From JBLMZH01 sp050258715 (GTDB taxonomy: Bacteria > Patescibacteriota > Doudnabacteria > UBA920 > O2-02-FULL-48-8), in assembly GCA_050258715.1 (NCBI GenBank), contig JBLMZH010000021.1:1-9428 (forward strand): a DNA stretch of 9,428 nt, given 5' to 3'. Every line of letters starts with the position of its first letter. The stretch's first letter is position 1. Below are positions 6,429 to 9,428 of this stretch, in pieces. The translations under genes were made by a program, and so were the position numbers. The notes beneath the pieces are model-generated. The model was not told where the DNA came from. It did not search any database and was given only the letters and a program-made list of their open reading frames with translations.

Positions 6429-7343
6429 TTATTCGATCCGTGTGACGAAATCATGGGAAGCGATCATAACCGATACGGCCAGAATCATAAGCAAAACGTA
6501 TTCGTAAACCAGTTTTTGGGTCAAGTCCTTATCTAAGTAGTGGTGCAAAATCCCCCAACAAGTATTGTAAACCGCCAGGATAATGACGGCCCCGGTCAGG
6601 TAATTGCTGCTCCAAACGGAAAAGACCGCGAAAGAAGTAAGGCCGACGATCAAAGACAAAACCGAAACCGGCCAAAACAATGACCAGTTAAAAAGCTTGT
6701 GCTGAAAAAGCGCCTGGTAGACTAAGATGAACGATCCGGCAAAAACGCTGACTCCCAAAAACCACGGCCCGTATCCGAAATAAAAAGTGAAGCCCAAAAC
6801 CGCGGCAAAAAACAGAAAGGCGGCCAGGATTTTTACCAGATTTAAAATCTTGATTCCGAGATGATGAACCTCGAATCGGCGGTTGAACGATTCCTTAAAG
6901 TGCCAATATGCCACTGACATGCAAAGCGAGGCAAAAACAATGACCGCCTGCTTGACTCCGTTATTGAACGGATTTAAGCAAATCAGCGTCACCACGGACC
7001 AGAAGACAATGCTCGGCAGAATCAGAAAATTCAAATAGTGCCGGAAATAAGTCCATTGAAACAGGTGCGCCACGCGAAGCGCCAAAGCTTTCTGGAACAA
7101 AACGAAGCCTTTGTGTTCGGCAAGTTCCAAAAGGATCGCTCTTTTCCTCAGGTGAAGATCGAACAAGAAAATGAGCCAGATTAAATGCAAGATATAAATG
7201 TTCAGGGCCAATCCGGCAAAAATCTCAAGTTGATAGGTCCGGCCGATAAGATAGCTTAAGGCTTCAAACCCGGCAAAAGTCAGCAAAACGCTGACCGCTG
7301 AGGACAGCACCTTTTGTTTAAACTCGCTTATGATCGGCTTCAT
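6429..7343 (-). CDS. Polytopic membrane protein of unknown function
   Basis: This 304-residue protein is very hydrophobic, with about nine predicted membrane segments (roughly 13-33, 42-62, 104-123, 132-148, 165-188, 192-212, 222-242, 247-266 and 278-296). I do not recognise the family. Between segments lie basic, aromatic loops, including Tyr-Trp-His-Phe-Lys-Glu-Ser-Phe near 146-153 and two His-His pairs at about 160-161 and 267-268, close to the membrane. These pairs could bind a metal or a polar headgroup, but that is speculation. The ATG lies three bases after the rfbA stop, with an AAGGA sequence inside the end of rfbA, so translation is probably coupled. Placement as the last gene of a dTDP-sugar cluster suggests a job in glycan or lipid-linked sugar handling. 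It lacks the signatures I know for Wzx flippases, and I see no clear glycosyltransferase motif. Confidence 0.82.
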   Translation of the reverse strand: MKPIISEFKQKVLSSAVSVLLTFAGFEALSYLIGRTYQLEIFAGLALNIYILHLIWLIFLFDLHLRKRAILLELAEHKGFVLFQKALALRVAHLFQWTYFRHYLNFLILPSIVFWSVVTLICLNPFNNGVKQAVIVFASLCMSVAYWHFKESFNRRFEVHHLGIKILNLVKILAAFLFFAAVLGFTFYFGYGPWFLGVSVFAGSFILVYQALFQHKLFNWSLFWPVSVLSLIVGLTSFAVFSVWSSNYLTGAVIILAVYNTCWGILHHYLDKDLTQKLVYEYVLLMILAVSVMIASHDFVTRIE

Positions 7344-7346
7344 TAT

Positions 7347-8072
7347 TTAATCCTTTTTTGTTTCTCCCAACTTTCGGCGCCTGAGCTCCGCCGCCTGGAA
7401 AAGCGACTCGAATGTTCCGGCGTCAATCCATTGCCCGTTTATAATATCAACTTTTAACTCTTTCCGCGACAGATACCAATTATGAAGATCTGTGATCTCG
7501 AGTTCCCCGCGCTCGGACGGCTTCAGGCTTTTTGCCGCCTGAATCACCCGGTTGTCGTAAAGATACAATCCCGTGATGGCATAGTTGGACAAATAAATCT
7601 TGGGTTTTTCCTTAATCTCCGTGGCATTCATGCTTTCATCAAACTTTACCACGCCAAAACGGTGCGGGTCAGGAACTTCTTTTGCAAACACGTGCCCGCC
7701 GCTCTTGAAATTCCTGATGGTCTCGGAAAAATCATCTTCAAAAATATTGTCGCCTAAGATCATGCAGACATTGTCCTCATCAATAAAATTCTGGCCGATG
7801 ATAAAAGCCTGAGCCAGTCCTTCCGGCTTATCCTGGATCTCGTAAGTGAACTTGGCGCCGAATTCCTTGCCGGAACCGAGCAGTCGCAAAAAATCGCCCG
7901 CGCGCTCGGGAGCCACGATGAACAGAATGTCTTTGATCCCCGCTTTAAGCAAGGTCTCAAGCGGATAAAAGATCATCGGTCGGTCGTAAACAGCCAGCAG
8001 CTGTTTGCTTGTGACCTTGGTCAACGGATGCAGTCTCGTGCCAGAACCGCCTGCGAGTATAATGCCTTTCAT
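7347..8072 (-). CDS. rfbA: Glucose-1-phosphate thymidylyltransferase, short form
   Basis: The 241-residue protein should make dTDP-glucose from dTTP and glucose-1-phosphate in the cytoplasm, the first step to dTDP-rhamnose. The nucleotide-binding motif Gly-Gly-Ser-Gly-Thr-Arg lies at residues 8-13, followed by Pro-Leu-Thr-Lys and Ser-Lys-Gln-Leu-Leu (Lys23). Metal-binding Asp108 lies in Leu-Gly-Asp-Asn-Ile-Phe. The substrate motif Gln-Asp-Lys-Pro-Glu-Gly-Leu-Ala-Gln-Ala is at 80-89, Glu-Leu-Glu-Ile-Thr-Asp at 190-195, and Trp-Ile-Asp-Ala-Gly-Thr at 215-220. Classical RfbA is about 290 residues. This one ends shortly after the Asp-Ala-Gly-Thr motif, so the usual C-terminal helices are absent. 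Short forms of this kind may use related sugars or nucleotides, so substrate identity rests partly on the neighbouring rfb genes. It starts 56 bases after the rfbD stop, with no Shine-Dalgarno. Confidence 0.9.
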   Translation of the reverse strand: MKGIILAGGSGTRLHPLTKVTSKQLLAVYDRPMIFYPLETLLKAGIKDILFIVAPERAGDFLRLLGSGKEFGAKFTYEIQDKPEGLAQAFIIGQNFIDEDNVCMILGDNIFEDDFSETIRNFKSGGHVFAKEVPDPHRFGVVKFDESMNATEIKEKPKIYLSNYAITGLYLYDNRVIQAAKSLKPSERGELEITDLHNWYLSRKELKVDIINGQWIDAGTFESLFQAAELRRRKLGETKKD

Positions 8073-8076
8073 ACAA

Positions 8077-8105
8077 ATTGAAGATTGAAAACTTAAAATT
8101 GAAAA
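8077..8105. repeat. Short ATTGAA-type repeats between rfbD and rfbA
   Basis: On the plus strand ATTGAA occurs at 8077, 8084 and 8098, the last two extended to ATTGAAAA, in an otherwise AT-rich gap just before the rfbA start. The minus strand reads TTCAAT repeats immediately upstream of the rfbA ATG. Their function is unknown. Confidence 0.6.
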
Positions 8106-8113
8106 TTAATCAA

Positions 8114-8158
8114 ATCCCTTTACGCCCTTTACTCCCCTTGCTCCCTTTTCTCCCCTTT
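8114..8158 (-). repeat. Five tandem 9-bp G-rich units across the rfbD stop
   Basis: The minus strand carries five consecutive 9-base units of the form NAARGGGNN: AAAGGGGAG, AAAAGGGAG, CAAGGGGAG, TAAAGGGCG and TAAAGGGAT. G-runs begin every nine bases. The first three units encode Lys-Gly-Glu, Lys-Arg-Glu and Gln-Gly-Glu at the end of RfbD. The fourth supplies the TAA stop at 8129-8131, and the fifth supplies a second in-frame TAA. Five G-runs of at least three, separated by 5-6 bases, also fit a G-quadruplex motif on the coding strand. Confidence 0.88.
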
Positions 8159-8980
8159 CAGATACTCCGCCAAGGCCTCATCCCACGGGCGCAGCTTAAG
8201 GTATTTATTATTGCTTAAAAGTTCGAACTTCGGGCGCTTGGCTTTTCTTACGAAAAACGAGGAGTCCACTGGAGTTAGAACCACATCAAGTTTTAAAGTC
8301 TCGAACACGGCCTTGGCCCAATCTAACCTGCTGGCCTGCCCGGAATTGGTGAGGTGATAAATGCCGAAGGGTTTTTGCTCTTCGACAATTGCCCGGCTGG
8401 CCTGGGCCAAATCCACCACATAGGTCGGGCTGCCGATTTCGTCCGTCACTGCGTTTATGGGCTGGCCTTTCTTTGCCAGTTCGATCATGATATCCGTAAA
8501 ACTTTTCTTGCCGTTCGTGGGTTTGCCGTAAAGCCAGCAAGTCCGAAAAATGTAAAATCGGCTGGTATTTTGCGCGATTTCGCGCTCGCCTTGAAGTTTC
8601 GAAGCACCATAGGCATTGATCGGGTCAGGCGCATCACCCTCATTATTGCCCTGCGAATTGGTTCCGTCAAAGATTTGCCCGGTCGAGTAGTGGACGAGTA
8701 TGGCTTTCGCCTGCTCGCAGGCTTTAGCTACAAATCCGACAGCCTTGCCGTTGATAAGCTGCGCCAGCTCGACATTGTCTTCTGCAGCGTCCACATTCGT
8801 ATACGCAGCACAGTTGAAGACCACGTCCGGCTGAAGCTTATTGATCGTTTCGAGCACTTTGGCCTCGTCAGTGATATCCAAGTCCTGAATATCAAAAGCA
8901 ACGACCTCGGCGTCGCGGTAAACCCTGACAATTTCCTGGCCGAGGTTGCCCCTGGCCCCAAGTACCAAAATTTTCTTCAC
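8129..8980 (-). CDS. rfbD: dTDP-4-dehydrorhamnose reductase
   Basis: With the GTG at 8980 as start the protein has 283 residues, close to the family norm. It should reduce dTDP-4-dehydro-L-rhamnose to dTDP-L-rhamnose with NAD(P)H in the cytoplasm. The N-terminus Val-Lys-Lys-Ile-Leu-Val-Leu-Gly-Ala-Arg-Gly-Asn-Leu-Gly is the Rossmann GxxGxxG motif (residues 8-14). The SDR catalytic pair is Tyr124 and Lys128 in Tyr-Gly-Ala-Ser-Lys, with Ser99/Thr100 upstream. An in-frame ATG at 9034 would add 18 unlikely residues and overlap rfbC by 47 bases, so I prefer the GTG, seven bases after the rfbC stop. The usual Ser-Thr-Asp-Tyr-Val-Phe-Asp-Gly motif reads Ser-Thr-Gly-Gln-Ile-Phe-Asp-Gly here, so a related sugar substrate is possible. 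The last nine residues come from the 9-bp repeat and look like an add-on. Confidence 0.9.
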   Translation of the reverse strand: MKKILVLGARGNLGQEIVRVYRDAEVVAFDIQDLDITDEAKVLETINKLQPDVVFNCAAYTNVDAAEDNVELAQLINGKAVGFVAKACEQAKAILVHYSTGQIFDGTNSQGNNEGDAPDPINAYGASKLQGEREIAQNTSRFYIFRTCWLYGKPTNGKKSFTDIMIELAKKGQPINAVTDEIGSPTYVVDLAQASRAIVEEQKPFGIYHLTNSGQASRLDWAKAVFETLKLDVVLTPVDSSFFVRKAKRPKFELLSNNKYLKLRPWDEALAEYLKGEKREQGE

Positions 8981-8987
8981 AATATTT

Positions 8988-9428
8988 CTATTCGTTCTTA
9001 ATCGTCCAATCAAATCCGATGTCCTGGCTGTCATAAGGAATTCTTATTTCGTCATTCGGATTGTAGTGCTGGGTCGTATGGTAGACCAAGACCGCAGGCT
9101 TGTTGCCCAAGACTTGAAAGCCGTGAGCGACGCCTTTGGGGATCAACACGAGCTTCGGATCATCTTCCCCCATGATCACAACCTGAACCGTATCCTTGGT
9201 CGGGCTGTCCTTGCGCATGTCCGCAAGCACGACCCGGGCCTGGCCGGAAATGAAATACCAAAGATCGTCCTGCAGATTGTGGTAATGAAAAGCTTTGATT
9301 GAGCCGGGCAAAGTCACTGAATGAGAAGTCTGCCCGAACTTATCAAGCAAATTATCCTCATCCCGCAATATTTCCCGGAAATACCCGTCTTCGGTAAGAT
9401 GCGTGACAAGCTTTTTTATTTTGACCCC
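8988..9428 (-). CDS. rfbC: dTDP-4-dehydrorhamnose 3,5-epimerase family protein, 5' end cut
   Basis: The frame stays open to the right edge and shows 146 residues beginning Gly-Val-Lys-Ile-Lys-Lys-Leu-Val-Thr-His. A TTG at 9368 is an internal Leu codon, not the start; the real start probably lies only a few codons outside the window. The protein is a small cupin. His48 and His50 lie in Ala-Phe-His-Tyr-His, where RmlC has its catalytic Leu-His-(Tyr/Phe). Later come Ile-Pro-Lys-Gly-Val-Ala-His-Gly (about 112-119) and Tyr-Asn-Pro-Asn-Asp-Glu near 133-138, followed by Asp-Ile-Gly-Phe-Asp-Trp. RmlC is usually 180 residues or so; this one resembles the shorter (about 150-residue) relatives, whose substrate may differ. 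It is the first visible gene of the rfbC-rfbD-rfbA cluster and ends seven bases before the rfbD GTG. Confidence 0.78.
   Translation of the reverse strand, partial: GVKIKKLVTHLTEDGYFREILRDEDNLLDKFGQTSHSVTLPGSIKAFHYHNLQDDLWYFISGQARVVLADMRKDSPTKDTVQVVIMGEDDPKLVLIPKGVAHGFQVLGNKPAVLVYHTTQHYNPNDEIRIPYDSQDIGFDWTIKNE

Noticed and set aside
8981..9034. Upstream ATG for rfbD
   Set aside because: It would overlap rfbC by 47 bases and add residues before the Rossmann beta strand; the GTG at 8980 gives the normal N-terminus.
1..9428. Alternative genetic code, since none of the seven visible stops is TGA
   Set aside because: Seven stops (TAA or TAG) are too few to judge, no frame needs TGA read-through, and Trp is encoded by TGG throughout.

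Overview
The window most resembles a chromosomal segment of a Candidate Phyla Radiation (Patescibacteria, Parcubacteria-like) bacterium. This is inferred from gene content: a DUF11-repeat surface protein, a sortase carrying calcium-loop repeats, a membrane-anchored CAP-domain protein with an N-terminus I associate with that group, and short forms of dTDP-sugar genes. Most starts also lack a Shine-Dalgarno sequence. No marker gene is present, so the phylum is an inference. Every reading frame works with the standard bacterial code.

Layout. Bases 1-1832 (minus) encode the N-terminal 610 residues of a secreted repeat protein that runs off the left edge. Bases 1946-3322 (minus) hold an unrecognised secreted, proline-rich protein that is GC-rich, has its own sigma70-type promoter and has the only strong Shine-Dalgarno in the window. 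Bases 3587-4987 (minus) encode a membrane-anchored sortase. A 159-bp divergent intergenic region separates it from a CAP-domain membrane protein at 5147-6370 (plus). A bidirectional terminator at 6390-6414 closes that gene. It also faces the end of a minus-strand cluster entering from the right edge: rfbC (5' end cut), rfbD, rfbA and a polytopic membrane protein of unknown function.

How the genes work together. The left two-thirds is a cell-surface block: an exported repeat protein, an exported proline-rich protein, a sortase that could anchor surface proteins, and a CAP protein displayed outside the membrane. The right third supplies dTDP-L-rhamnose or a related sugar nucleotide from glucose-1-phosphate. 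The 4,6-dehydratase (rfbB) is not in the window. The last gene of that cluster may act at the membrane on the glycan, but nothing in its sequence proves it.

Most notable points: the compositional outlier at 1946-3322; a five-copy, 9-bp G-rich repeat that runs through the rfbD stop codon (8114-8158); the sortase architecture; and well-formed promoters placed very close to start codons without Shine-Dalgarno sequences. I do not see a CRISPR array, insertion sequence, tRNA, rRNA or defence system.
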